Assembly: GCF_005860805.1 (NCBI RefSeq)
Contig: NZ_VCEJ01000005.1
Span: 682,001 to 746,000, forward strand
Reading direction: 5' to 3'
DNA: 64,000 bases
DNA from: Dyadobacter luticola
GTDB taxonomy: Bacteria > Bacteroidota > Bacteroidia > Cytophagales > Spirosomataceae
The notes below the pieces were generated by a model, which did not search any database, was not told the DNA's origin, and worked only from the letters and a program-made list of their open reading frames with translations. Position numbers and translations under genes: made by a program. Shown here piece after piece: positions 50,638-58,795 of the stretch (positions are counted from its first letter, which is position 1; the number at the start of each line of letters is the position of its first letter).

Positions 50638-52010
50638 ATGCACATCAAGTTTTTTACCTGTATATTTTTAATGCTCATTTCAATATCCCTGTTTGGCCAG
50701 ATCGAAATAAAATTTCCGCCCACCAGGATGGTTTACCAACGAAACACCTCAGGAAATGCTACGCTTTTCATCACTGGTACTTATTTATCCAACATCGGCA
50801 AAATCCAGGCGCGCTTGAAAACCCGGGCGGGTGAGCCGGGCGTAGCAGTCAGCTGGACGGATATTGTCGGGGCAGTGAGCGGCAATGTGTTTTCCGGCTC
50901 ACTTTCGGCCTCCGGCGGGCGCTACGATCTGGAAGTGAGGGGCTTGAAAAACGGCCAGCAGGTAGGGTCGTCGGTCACGGTTGAAAAAGTGGGCGTCCTT
51001 TCGATCACGGATTCATAAATTATAGTATTAGAATGCCTTATGTGAACATTAGAAATACATTATCGAAGTATGTTCCGCAAACCGGTTTAAGATCGATCCT
51101 TTCGCTGCACGGCGTAAATGACCAGGATACGGATGGCGACGGTTTTAAATTCCGGAATTTGAAAGTGATTGAGAAAACCAGGCAGGAGTCTAACTATCAG
51201 CAGCTCGCCTGGATGATTGCACTTGATTGCTATAATAATGGTATCAACCAGTCGATTACAAGCGGTCAGGAGTCGCTGATTGCTACGGTCCCGGATGTTT
51301 TTCGCGGAGGAAATCTTAACCTGATCGATAATTCGGGAAGGTATGACGGATTGCATTTCAATGAGCAGGGCCAGCAGAAAGCCGCTGAATTGTGGCGCGA
51401 TGCCATTCTGGATCCGGCAACAAACTTTACGCAAAATGCGAAATCACTGATGGCCACACCGCCCCCTCTGCCCAGCCCGCCTTTGCCGGTTACGCTGGTG
51501 AGCTTTTATGGGAAAAGTATAGAGAATAAAAAGACGGAGTTGCGATGGGTAACTTCCGTGGAAGAAAATAATGACTATTTTGAAATTGAAAAAAGCACAG
51601 ACGCCATTCATTTTGATGCAATTGGGACTTCGAAAGGTAGGGGCGATAGTAATGAAAACGTCGACTATATCTACATGGATGAAGCTCCAAACCTAGGGAT
51701 TACCTATTACAGGCTCAAACAAGTCGATTATGACGGGAAAACCACCACGTCGCGGATCATTGCCTTGCGAAGTGATACCAATTCAAATGATTTCGTTTAC
51801 CCTAACCCGGCTGAGCACCATTTGGAAATAACAACAGATGACGGCTCGACTGTCGAAGAAATTACATTGCTTGACCTCAGCGGCCAGCAAGTTCTGCAGA
51901 AATCAAAAGCCAGTCAGATTGAGATTTCTTCTCTGAAAGAAGGCGAATATCTGATTCGGGTCCGGCTGAGTAATGGTCAGTTGATCAGAAAGAAAATCAC
52001 GAAGATTTAG
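50638..52010 (+). pseudogene. Decayed T9SS-secreted SGNH esterase, internal deletion and frame change
   Basis: Two open frames look like the ends of one gene. The first (50638-51018) has a signal peptide (FFTCIFLMLISISLFGQ) and the beta-sandwich domain found in front of some Bacteroidota SGNH esterases, then breaks after VEKVGV, exactly where the GQSN catalytic block should begin. The second (51033-52010, different frame) resumes at MPYVNIRNTLSKYVPQTGLR, lacks the nucleophile Ser region, keeps the terminal catalytic block YDGLHFNEQGQQ, and ends with a type A sorting domain (VYPNPAEHHLEIT and EGEYLIRVRLSNG). Roughly 130-150 residues of the catalytic domain are missing, judged from family memory. 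Each half could in principle still be translated. Confidence 0.75.
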
Positions 52011-52055
52011 TTTAATGCCAATCTGCGCGTAATTTTACCGCTACACTTTGTTAGT

Positions 52056-52082
52056 AGGGTTGCTTTCGGTAACCCTTTTTTT
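52056..52082 (+). terminator. Terminator-like hairpin whose T-tract touches the next start codon
   Basis: AGGGTTGC (52056-52063) / GTAACCCT (52069-52076, one G-T pair) with a 5-base loop. Seven T (52076-52082) then run straight into the ATG at 52083. Confidence 0.7.
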
Positions 52083-52529
52083 ATGGATAAGAACATTGTT
52101 ATCGGTCAGCTTAAAGCCATTTTGGACGAACGTATGCGCAATTCCTGGGACGCGATGGAAGCTGCGCAGGAATCGGCCAATGAACAGGGGAAAAGCTCGA
52201 TGGGCGATAAGTATGAAACTTCGCGGTCGATGGGCCAGCTGGATAGAAATATGCATGCGCGGCAGTTTGAGCAAACCCGGCAGGAGCGGCTAGTGCTGGA
52301 AAGGATCAATGTCAATGAAACATTGTCGCGGGTGGCGGTGGGTTCTTTGTTGTATACCACAGCCGGCTGGTTTTTCATCGCAGTCAGTCTGGGGACACTT
52401 AAAATAGAAAATGAGACCCTTTTGGCGGTCTCATCTTCATCTCCGGTGGGAGCATCTTTGTTAGGAAAAGAAGCAGGAAGTAAATTCGATTTCATGAAAA
52501 AACAGCACGAGATCGTCTTTATCTTCTAG
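52083..52529 (+). CDS. GreA-like small protein
   Basis: A 148-residue cytosolic protein. The N-terminal half is helical (KAILDERMRNSWDAMEAAQE, then GDKYETSRSMGQLDRNMHA), and the C-terminal half has the FKBP-like GreA/GreB pattern: VGSLLYTTAGWFFIAVSLG, AVSSSSPVGASLLGKEAGS. Homologues in Bacteroidota are often mislabelled as 3-oxoacyl-ACP synthases. It may bind RNA polymerase in the secondary channel like GreA, but the acidic coiled-coil tip of true Gre factors is not evident. Its stop codon overlaps the stop of the convergent YebC gene by four bases (CTAG). Confidence 0.8.
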   Translation: MDKNIVIGQLKAILDERMRNSWDAMEAAQESANEQGKSSMGDKYETSRSMGQLDRNMHARQFEQTRQERLVLERINVNETLSRVAVGSLLYTTAGWFFIAVSLGTLKIENETLLAVSSSSPVGASLLGKEAGSKFDFMKKQHEIVFIF

Positions 52530-53239
52530 CCCATATTATGGAACACACGCTGTACATCGTCGTCGTCCTCAATTTTCTCGATCAGCTTTTCAACTTCCGC
52601 GGCTTCCTCTTCACTTAATGTCTTGGTATCATTCGGGATGCGCTCAAAATCAGCTTCCACGATTTCAAATCCGTTTTCCTCAAAGTAATGTTGCAGGTTT
52701 CCAAAAGCTGCAAAGTCGCCGTAAATGTTGATCAGGTTGGCTTCTTCGTCGAGAAAAACTTCTTCGCCGCCTACGTCGATCAGTTCAAATTCCAGCTCTT
52801 CCAGGTCTTTGCCGTTATTTTTTACTTTGAAAATACATTTCCTTTCAAAAATGAAATCCAGCATACCCATCGTGCCCAGACTTCCGCCCAGCTTGTTGAA
52901 ATAACTTCTGACATTGGCCACCGTGCGGGTCGGGTTATCGGTGGTACTTTCAACCAAAATAGCCACGCCGTGTGGGCCGTAGCCTTCGTACACCATTTCC
53001 TTATAATCTTCCTGATCTTTTGAAGTAGCCCTTTTGATCGCCCTTTCGATGGTATCCTTGGGCATGTTCGCAGCCCTGGCTGTCTGAAGAAGTACCCGGA
53101 GCCGGGAGTTGGTGTTCGGATCAGCCGTTCCGCTTTTTACAGCCAGTACAATGTCCTTTCCGATCCTGGTAAATGTCTTGGCCATTTTATCCCAGCGCTT
53201 AAACATCCTGGCCTTCCTATATTCATAAGCCCTGCCCAT
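52526..53239 (-). CDS. YebC/PmpR-family regulator
   Basis: A 237-residue YebC-type protein. The opening MGRAYEYRKARMFKRWDKMA and NSRLRVLLQTARAANMPKDT are diagnostic, as is EGYGPHGVAILVE. YebC proteins were named as DNA-binding regulators, and more recent work links them to translation of proline-rich stretches. The acidic C-terminal segment (EEEAAEVEKLIEKIEDDDD) is usual. It starts 120 bases from the divergent GNAT gene and ends sharing bases with the GreA-like gene. Confidence 0.93.
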   Translation of the reverse strand: MGRAYEYRKARMFKRWDKMAKTFTRIGKDIVLAVKSGTADPNTNSRLRVLLQTARAANMPKDTIERAIKRATSKDQEDYKEMVYEGYGPHGVAILVESTTDNPTRTVANVRSYFNKLGGSLGTMGMLDFIFERKCIFKVKNNGKDLEELEFELIDVGGEEVFLDEEANLINIYGDFAAFGNLQHYFEENGFEIVEADFERIPNDTKTLSEEEAAEVEKLIEKIEDDDDVQRVFHNMG

Positions 53240-53359
53240 ACTTATATGTTAGTTGTTAAGATTTTTGTTTTAATGCTTTGCGGTTTCCAAACCGTGCCGC
53301 AAATTTATAAAAGACGATCAAAATCAGGCAAAAATTAATTTTCCAGTAACATCTATAAA

Positions 53360-53818
53360 ATGGCACAGCTACTAGAATGGCGTTTCCAGACGTTTGAAGA
53401 ACTTTCTACCAAAGAATTATATCAGCAGCTGCGCCTGCGCTCGGAGGTTTTTGTGCTGGAACAAAGGTGCTGTTTTCTGGATGCGGATAATAAAGACCAG
53501 AAATGCCACCATTTGTCGGGGTACAAAAACGGCGAGCTGCTGGCTTACGCGCGCATTGTCCCGCCAGGTATTTCCTATGAATTTCCGTCTATCGGCAGGA
53601 TTGTCGTTTCTACAAAAGGAAGAGGACAGGGGCTAGGCATTGAGCTTCTGCATGTATCTATTGAAAAACTGGAAGTGCTGTACGGAAAAAGCACTATCCG
53701 GATCGGGGCGCAGCTTTATCTGAAAAGATTTTATGAGTCCTTTGGTTTTCTTCAATCCAGTGAAGTGTATCCGGAAGACGACATAGCACACATTGAAATG
53801 ACGCGGGAGGCTGTTTAA
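53360..53818 (+). CDS. ElaA-like GNAT acetyltransferase
   Basis: A 152-residue GNAT-fold protein close to ElaA. LRSEVFVLEQRCCFLDADNKD (about 27-47) is the ElaA opening, with GRIVVSTKGRGQGLGIELL (about 80-98) giving the acetyl-CoA pyrophosphate loop (RGQGLG), and YESFGF closing the fold. The substrate is unknown. The gene appears to be single; a long non-coding stretch follows. Confidence 0.92.
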   Translation: MAQLLEWRFQTFEELSTKELYQQLRLRSEVFVLEQRCCFLDADNKDQKCHHLSGYKNGELLAYARIVPPGISYEFPSIGRIVVSTKGRGQGLGIELLHVSIEKLEVLYGKSTIRIGAQLYLKRFYESFGFLQSSEVYPEDDIAHIEMTREAV

Positions 53819-53992
53819 AGCCGTATGTGTGGGGGTAATTGGGGAACGAATTCCCGGATTTGCTGACTTTCGTAACACCAAATCGATAAGAATTGATGAT
53901 TCATGTAGTTAGGCTCCGCTTCTTTCTCATCGAAATACGCCGAAACGTAGTAATTTTGCTACAAAAATGTGAAAAAACTTTGATATAAATTG
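53819..53992. other. Intergenic stretch before the candidate small RNA
   Basis: About 170 bases without an open frame or clear hairpin. It becomes AT-rich towards the promoter-like elements at 53993-54019. Confidence 0.6.
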
Positions 53993-54168
53993 TTGTCTTG
54001 AACATTCTTTGATAATTTGGCACAGAATTTTAGTTATTAGTATTCAGTCAAGCAAATTGTTGCTTTGGGACTGACGCCCTGTCAGAAACCCAATAACATT
54101 TTTGACGAACACTGATAGAGGAGGGTTTACGTGGAATGGCCTACTGTAATGCGGTAGGCCATTTTTTT
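53993..54168 (+). ncRNA. Candidate structured small RNA with alternative folds
   Basis: TTG (53993-53995), 17 bases, TAATTTG (54013-54019) resembles a promoter, and a 10-bp terminator ends the unit at 54168. Between them lie well-paired elements. Helix A: TCAGTCAAGCAA (54044-54055) / TTGCTT plus GACTGA (54060-54074, three-base bulge). Helix B: TTGGG (54065-54069) and CTGAC (54071-54075) pairing with GTCAG (54081-54085) and CCCAA (54089-54093). Helix C: AAACCC (54086-54091) / GGGTTT (54123-54128). A and C cannot coexist with B, so two folds are possible. No open frame is present, and no downstream gene lies on this strand for 490 bases. I recognise no known family. Confidence 0.55.
54135..54168 (+). 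terminator. Terminator of the candidate small RNA
   Basis: AATGGCCTAC (54135-54144) / GTAGGCCATT (54154-54163), perfect 10-bp stem with a 9-base loop, then a T-run on the plus strand. The nearest plus-strand gene ends more than 300 bases upstream. Confidence 0.8.
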
Positions 54169-54185
54169 GTGCCTTTTGGTAAGTG

Positions 54186-54506
54186 TTATTCGTAGCAGAC
54201 GGCGGTACCGTTTGCACTGACCATCAGCATGGAGCTGCTGCTGCCGATGGTTTCCAGGTCAATATCAACACCAATTACGGCATTGGCGCCCAGCCGCTGG
54301 GCCTGATCCATCATTTCGCGGATCGCAATTGCCTTTGCTTCCCGAAGCGCCTGCTCGTAAGCGCCCGAGCGGCCTCCTACCACATCCCGGACAGTTGAAA
54401 GGAAATCTTTGATAATGTTTGCGCCGATGATCGCCTCGCCGTTGACCAATCCAATGTACTTGATGATCTTTTTACCTTCAATGTTGGGTGTTGTAGTAAC
54501 AAGCAT
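54186..54506 (-). CDS. YbjQ/UPF0145 family protein
   Basis: A 106-residue protein of the YbjQ (heavy-metal-binding-like) family. Diagnostic blocks are TTTPNIEGKKIIKYIGLVNG at the start, GGRSGAYEQALREAKAIAI in the middle, and LGANAVIGVDIDLETIG. The fold forms pentamers; the biochemical role is unknown. It lies opposite the candidate small RNA, with its stop 17 bases from the RNA terminator. Confidence 0.93.
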   Translation of the reverse strand: MLVTTTPNIEGKKIIKYIGLVNGEAIIGANIIKDFLSTVRDVVGGRSGAYEQALREAKAIAIREMMDQAQRLGANAVIGVDIDLETIGSSSSMLMVSANGTAVCYE

Positions 54507-54628
54507 AGATGTCAGGTTGGGATGGTAGAATTTCGGCTGAATTTAGTTGATTTTGAAAACGCCGGGCTTAAAATAATGGTTTAGCGGCAAACCCGTGCAG
54601 GAAGCCGGTAATTTTCGGTTATGATTGC

Positions 54629-54636
54629 TAGCTTTG
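54629..54636 (+). promoter_or_regulatory. Candidate -7 promoter element for the nitroreductase gene
   Basis: TAGCTTTG, exact TAnnTTTG match, 26 bases before the ATG at 54663. Confidence 0.5.
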
Positions 54637-54662
54637 CCTTTTTACAAATTCACAGATCAATA

Positions 54663-55241
54663 ATGGAACAATCGATTGAAGCAATAAACAGTATTATCCG
54701 CGACAGACGCAGCATTTTCCCGCAGAACTACATTCAAAAAGATATCCCGGACGAGGTGATCCGCCAGATCCTGGAAAACGCCAATTACGCACCCACACAC
54801 AAAATGACCGAACCCTGGCGGTTCATGGTTTTCAAAGGTGAAAGCCTGAAAAGACTGGCCAGTTTCTTCTCTGAAAGATACCGCTCGCAAACCGCGCCCG
54901 AAGCATTTTCCCAGGCCCGTTACGACGCCGCTGGGGAAAAAGTGATGAAATCAAACTGCGTTATCATTATCAATGTTGAGCTGCATCCTGAAAAACTGCC
55001 TGAGTGGGAGGAAGTCGCGGCGACAGCTTGCGCAGTGCAAAATATATGGCTTACAGCTTCTGCCTACGGCATCGGCTCGTATTGGAGCAGCCCGGGCGTA
55101 TTGAAAGAATTGGGCGCATTTCTGGATTTGCCAGAAGCGCAAAAATGTCTTGGGCTCTTTTTCATGGGTTACCACGATGGCGCAGAGCTGCCTGCCAGCA
55201 AACGTACGCCAATCGAAAACAAGGTTACCTGGGCATCCTGA
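54663..55241 (+). CDS. Nitroreductase-family flavoprotein
   Basis: A 192-residue FMN-dependent oxidoreductase. The FMN phosphate-binding opening IRDRRSIFPQNY and ANYAPTHKMTEPWRFMV are typical, with ATACAVQNIWLTASAYGIGS near 120 and the family end in the FMGYHDG region. It resembles the YdjA-like small nitroreductases. The ATG at 54663 is preferred to 54621, which precedes the promoter element. The stop codon overlaps the ATG of the next gene by one base (TGATG), so the two are coupled. Confidence 0.92.
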   Translation: MEQSIEAINSIIRDRRSIFPQNYIQKDIPDEVIRQILENANYAPTHKMTEPWRFMVFKGESLKRLASFFSERYRSQTAPEAFSQARYDAAGEKVMKSNCVIIINVELHPEKLPEWEEVAATACAVQNIWLTASAYGIGSYWSSPGVLKELGAFLDLPEAQKCLGLFFMGYHDGAELPASKRTPIENKVTWAS

Positions 55242-56218
55242 TGGCATCTCCCAAAACGACACTGCGCGTCAGTACCTTATCCAAATCTTTTGGAGCCAAT
55301 ACCGTTCTTCACGACGTTGATTTACAGCTTCGTGAGGGGGAGTGGCTGGGTATTCTGGGCGAGAGCGGGTCGGGGAAAAGCACCCTGCTTCGCATTCTGG
55401 GACGTTTCCTGGATGCGGATCAAGGTGATGTTTTTTTTAAAGAGCAAAAATTGAAACCTGTCAGCGGCGAGCTGATGCCGGGCCACGATGCGATCAGGCT
55501 GATACATCAGGAGTATGAGCTTTTTCCAAATCAGACGGTGGAGGAGAACATTGCCTACTCGCTGCGGTTTTACGACGCGGATTACCGCCTTGAAAAAGTA
55601 GCTGAACTGCTGGAAACGGCCGGTCTGCATTATGTTAAAAAACAAAAAGCTAAACTGCTCTCGGGCGGTGAGAAACAGCGCACCGCCATCGCAAAAGCAT
55701 TGGCTGAGCAGCCGGACGTGTTACTACTCGACGAACCTTTCGCCCACCTCGACAACCACAACCGCCGCGTACTAGGCGATGCGATAGAAGCACTTCGCAA
55801 GCAGCAAAAAATGAGCTGCATCTTTGTCACCCACGAATCGGCCGATGCACTGGCTTGGTCCGACCGGATAGCGGTTTTAAGAAATGGAAAAATTATTCAG
55901 GTGGGTACGCCGCAGGAAATTTACAATCAGCCAGTTGATAGTTATGTGGCAGAACTGACGGGCGATATTAACTGGATCGAAGTAGGGCAGGAGAAGAAAA
56001 GCTGTTTTATCAGGCCAGAAAAAATAAAACCTACCCGGCACCCAGAAAAAAGTAAGTGGCAAGGAAAAGTCGAGGCGATCCGTTTTCATGGAAATCACTG
56101 GGAAATCCGCTGCGTGAATGCCAGCGGCCGGATTTCTTTTTACCGTAGCCGCCACGATCTGGAAATTGGTCAGCAAGTGCACCTTACCTACGCTGCAAAA
56201 GATCTTCGGGTGATCTGA
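55241..56218 (+). CDS. Orphan ABC transporter ATPase (PotA/CysA-like)
   Basis: A 325-residue ABC ATPase of the type with a C-terminal regulatory domain. Walker A is GESGSGKSTLLR (about 41), signature LLSGGEKQR (about 142), Walker B VLLLDEPFAHLD (about 165), and the switch His is in VTHESADAL (about 197). The last 90 residues are beta-rich, TOBE-like. Relatives energise uptake of polyamines, sulfate or iron, yet no permease or binding protein is next to it. ATG at 55241 overlaps the nitroreductase stop; the open frame continues to 55004 only because it reads through that gene in another frame. Confidence 0.9.
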   Translation: MASPKTTLRVSTLSKSFGANTVLHDVDLQLREGEWLGILGESGSGKSTLLRILGRFLDADQGDVFFKEQKLKPVSGELMPGHDAIRLIHQEYELFPNQTVEENIAYSLRFYDADYRLEKVAELLETAGLHYVKKQKAKLLSGGEKQRTAIAKALAEQPDVLLLDEPFAHLDNHNRRVLGDAIEALRKQQKMSCIFVTHESADALAWSDRIAVLRNGKIIQVGTPQEIYNQPVDSYVAELTGDINWIEVGQEKKSCFIRPEKIKPTRHPEKSKWQGKVEAIRFHGNHWEIRCVNASGRISFYRSRHDLEIGQQVHLTYAAKDLRVI

Positions 56219-56224
56219 CGGATT

Positions 56225-58795
56225 TTACAAATTAAACCAGAAGGAAATCTTCACCGCAAATGGCGTAACATTCGGGTTTTTGAGATAGGTAAGCCGGTGA
56301 ATAAAGTCAATGCGGCCCGACTTGAAAATGTTGTCGATCCCATAACCCAGCTCCACGTACGGCCGGTCTTTCAGTTTGCTGAATGTCTGGATTTCATTTC
56401 CCGATTCGTCCGTTGTGGTCGTCAGCGAAACATTGGCGTCGCTGGTACTTCCGTAAAAAACACGCCCAGTAGCCAGCATTCTCAATTTTAATTTCTTAAT
56501 CGCCGGAATCCGGTTGAGCAGTAAACCCTCAAAATTGTGCTCCATCCGCAGCGCAATGTACCTATCGCTGATGAATTCGAAGTACCGCATCAAGTTATAA
56601 GCATTGTCCACATAAAACAGCGACTCGTTGCCCAGCGGCGTGTAAAGCAGCGGATAAGGTAATGTGGACGGAATGTAACCCAGCGTCAGATTGTAGTAAG
56701 TGCGGCCGATCACCCCGGCCCGGAAGCTGTGCCGGATGTTGAAGGAAAATTTGTTATAATTAAAATCCCCGCCGAATAGATTCCTGATACCCAATGTATA
56801 ACGCAGTGTGAAAATAGGCGAATTGCCATTTCCCATACTGATCCGCTCATTGTCATTTTGTAAAAATGTTTCCTTATTCGCGAGCCGCGTTTCCAGGTTG
56901 ATCTCTGTAATGTCAAAGGCACTTTTCGTCGGCGACTCGTTGCCAGCTTCGGGAATGGTGCGGTAAGAAAAAGGAAAAAGCGGCCGGAACGTGCGGTGAC
57001 GGATCTGGACGCTGCCGGTAAAACCTTTTACCACTTCGCGCTTGATATAGGCCGAAATGTCTTCCTGCCAATATGGCCTGCGGAATGCGCCAAACCGGGA
57101 AAATGCGCCGAAAATTGTGCTCGGTCCGATGGTCTCCGCCGTGACGCCCAACCTTTCCAGGTCTTTGGAATACGAAACGCCCGCAATCGTCCAGGGTTTC
57201 CGGTCGATAATGTAGTCCATGCCGGCGCCGTATTTAAAAGCACGGTCGCGGGTACCGTAGGCGCCGTATCCGCTGAAAATCCATTTCCGGCTAAAACCCG
57301 GATCGGTTCTGAAGCCCAGCCGGAAACGGTTTCCCTCGACCTTATTATTGGCATACAAATACAAATAGGGCCCGATGTCAATGTTCCACTTATCGATCTT
57401 TTTATAACCGTTCACAAACACATTCAGGATTTCCGTATAAGTCTTCACCACGGGCAGGACTTTCAGAGAATCGATTAGTTCAAATGTCAGTTTCTCGGTC
57501 GGGCTCAGAGATTCGGGCCGGCTTTTAATCCAGAATGTGGAGTCGGAATCTTTATAATCCTCTTTAAGCTCGATGGCCGCATCGTAAAACTTGTTGTCGT
57601 AAGGTGCGTTGAGCTTGAATTTCGAGTTGGACGAGTAAAATTTGAGCAACATCCCGGCCGTCTGTGGCGTAGGCTCATCCACGTCGATCAACACCCTGGT
57701 TTTCAGCGGTACCCAGGTTTTATCATCTTCAAATAACTCGTAAGACTGCTGGATTTTTAGTTTTTCTATAAAATTCAGGTTTGCTTTCCGGTCCACGCTC
57801 ACATCGATTTGTGTCAGCGCAAAAGTTGTCCCGTCCACCCAGAATGATCCGGTGAAGGCCAGATCCTGTTTTTGTCTTGGCTCAAAATCAATGTGATAGT
57901 CGTAATTGACACCATTAAAAGCACTGTCGGCCAGGAAGAAATCGTAGTAAAGCTTCCAGCTCGCAGAGATAGGGGAGGCGAAATCTTTGGAAAGAATGTT
58001 CAGCCAGTTGTTATAAAAATTGTATTGCTGAAAAGAAGAACCGATCACCTGCGAAACCAAACTGCCATCGGTCAGCCCCACGCCTGAGATTTTTGTTTTG
58101 TTGATTACCTCCTTTTTCTTCTTCGGATCCTGCCTGAAATACACATTTGAGACAGATTCAGAAATAAAAATCGGGATGATCGTCTCGCCGTCCTCACCTT
58201 TCACCGCATCGTATTTATCGACCACGTGCGTCATTTTTTTGATCGCTTTCCGGTTTCTGACCTTCTCCGAAAGGTTGTCAATGTCGATCTGGATCTTGTT
58301 ATAACTTTCGTATTCGTAGGCATTCAGGTTTTCCGGATTGTTCAAATCCTTCCGCGCGACGATTTTCCGGAGAATAGCCCAGGCTGGATTTTCCCCGGCA
58401 AATATTTTCACTTCCCGGAGCTGAGTGGTACCCGGAGTAAGCTGAATGTCAATGTTTTGCTCAGCCTGGTCGGGTGCAATTTTCTTGCTTCGGCCGTCAT
58501 AACCGACGTAAGTAACCTGGATAGAATCGGCGGGCGGGGAAAAACTGAGCTGATAAAAACCGTCGAAGTTGGTGGTGGTACCGAATGTGGTGGCCGGGAT
58601 ACCTATGTTGGCGAAGGGGATCGGGTCGCCGGTGCTGGCGTCGGTAACGCGCCCTTTAATGATGTAAGTGGTTTGTGCAGAGGCCGTAACAGACCAAATG
58701 AATGCAAATAATAATATGTAAAGTCTTATCAGGGATTCCCCGGATTTTTTGAGCGGCAATTTCCAGATAAATTTTTCCTCATTTCTTTTTCTCAT
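56225..58795 (-). CDS. DUF5686 / carboxypeptidase-regulatory-like outer-membrane protein (second copy)
   Basis: An 856-residue envelope protein. The start at 58795 (MRKRNEEKFIWKLP) precedes a membrane/signal segment (LYILLFAFIWSVTASAQ). A CarboxypepD_reg-like domain (YIIKGRVTDASTGDPIPFAN, through VTYVGYDG) lies at about 45-130. The DUF5686 region and the outer-membrane-strand-rich C-terminus follow, ending in the aromatic KISFWFNL. It shares architecture with 10294-12861. The start overlaps the end of the SanA-like gene by 17 bases on the same strand, suggesting coupling. It converges with the ABC ATPase with 6 bases between stops. Function unknown. Confidence 0.88.
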   Translation of the reverse strand: MRKRNEEKFIWKLPLKKSGESLIRLYILLFAFIWSVTASAQTTYIIKGRVTDASTGDPIPFANIGIPATTFGTTTNFDGFYQLSFSPPADSIQVTYVGYDGRSKKIAPDQAEQNIDIQLTPGTTQLREVKIFAGENPAWAILRKIVARKDLNNPENLNAYEYESYNKIQIDIDNLSEKVRNRKAIKKMTHVVDKYDAVKGEDGETIIPIFISESVSNVYFRQDPKKKKEVINKTKISGVGLTDGSLVSQVIGSSFQQYNFYNNWLNILSKDFASPISASWKLYYDFFLADSAFNGVNYDYHIDFEPRQKQDLAFTGSFWVDGTTFALTQIDVSVDRKANLNFIEKLKIQQSYELFEDDKTWVPLKTRVLIDVDEPTPQTAGMLLKFYSSNSKFKLNAPYDNKFYDAAIELKEDYKDSDSTFWIKSRPESLSPTEKLTFELIDSLKVLPVVKTYTEILNVFVNGYKKIDKWNIDIGPYLYLYANNKVEGNRFRLGFRTDPGFSRKWIFSGYGAYGTRDRAFKYGAGMDYIIDRKPWTIAGVSYSKDLERLGVTAETIGPSTIFGAFSRFGAFRRPYWQEDISAYIKREVVKGFTGSVQIRHRTFRPLFPFSYRTIPEAGNESPTKSAFDITEINLETRLANKETFLQNDNERISMGNGNSPIFTLRYTLGIRNLFGGDFNYNKFSFNIRHSFRAGVIGRTYYNLTLGYIPSTLPYPLLYTPLGNESLFYVDNAYNLMRYFEFISDRYIALRMEHNFEGLLLNRIPAIKKLKLRMLATGRVFYGSTSDANVSLTTTTDESGNEIQTFSKLKDRPYVELGYGIDNIFKSGRIDFIHRLTYLKNPNVTPFAVKISFWFNL

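Noticed and set aside
54013..54168. Candidate RNA as 6S, SRP or tmRNA
   Set aside because: No long central-bubble duplex, no GGAA-type SRP domain and no tRNA-like or tag-peptide part were seen.
55004..55240. 79-codon N-terminal extension of the orphan ABC ATPase
   Set aside because: It reads the nitroreductase gene in a wrong frame; the coupled ATG at 55241 is better.
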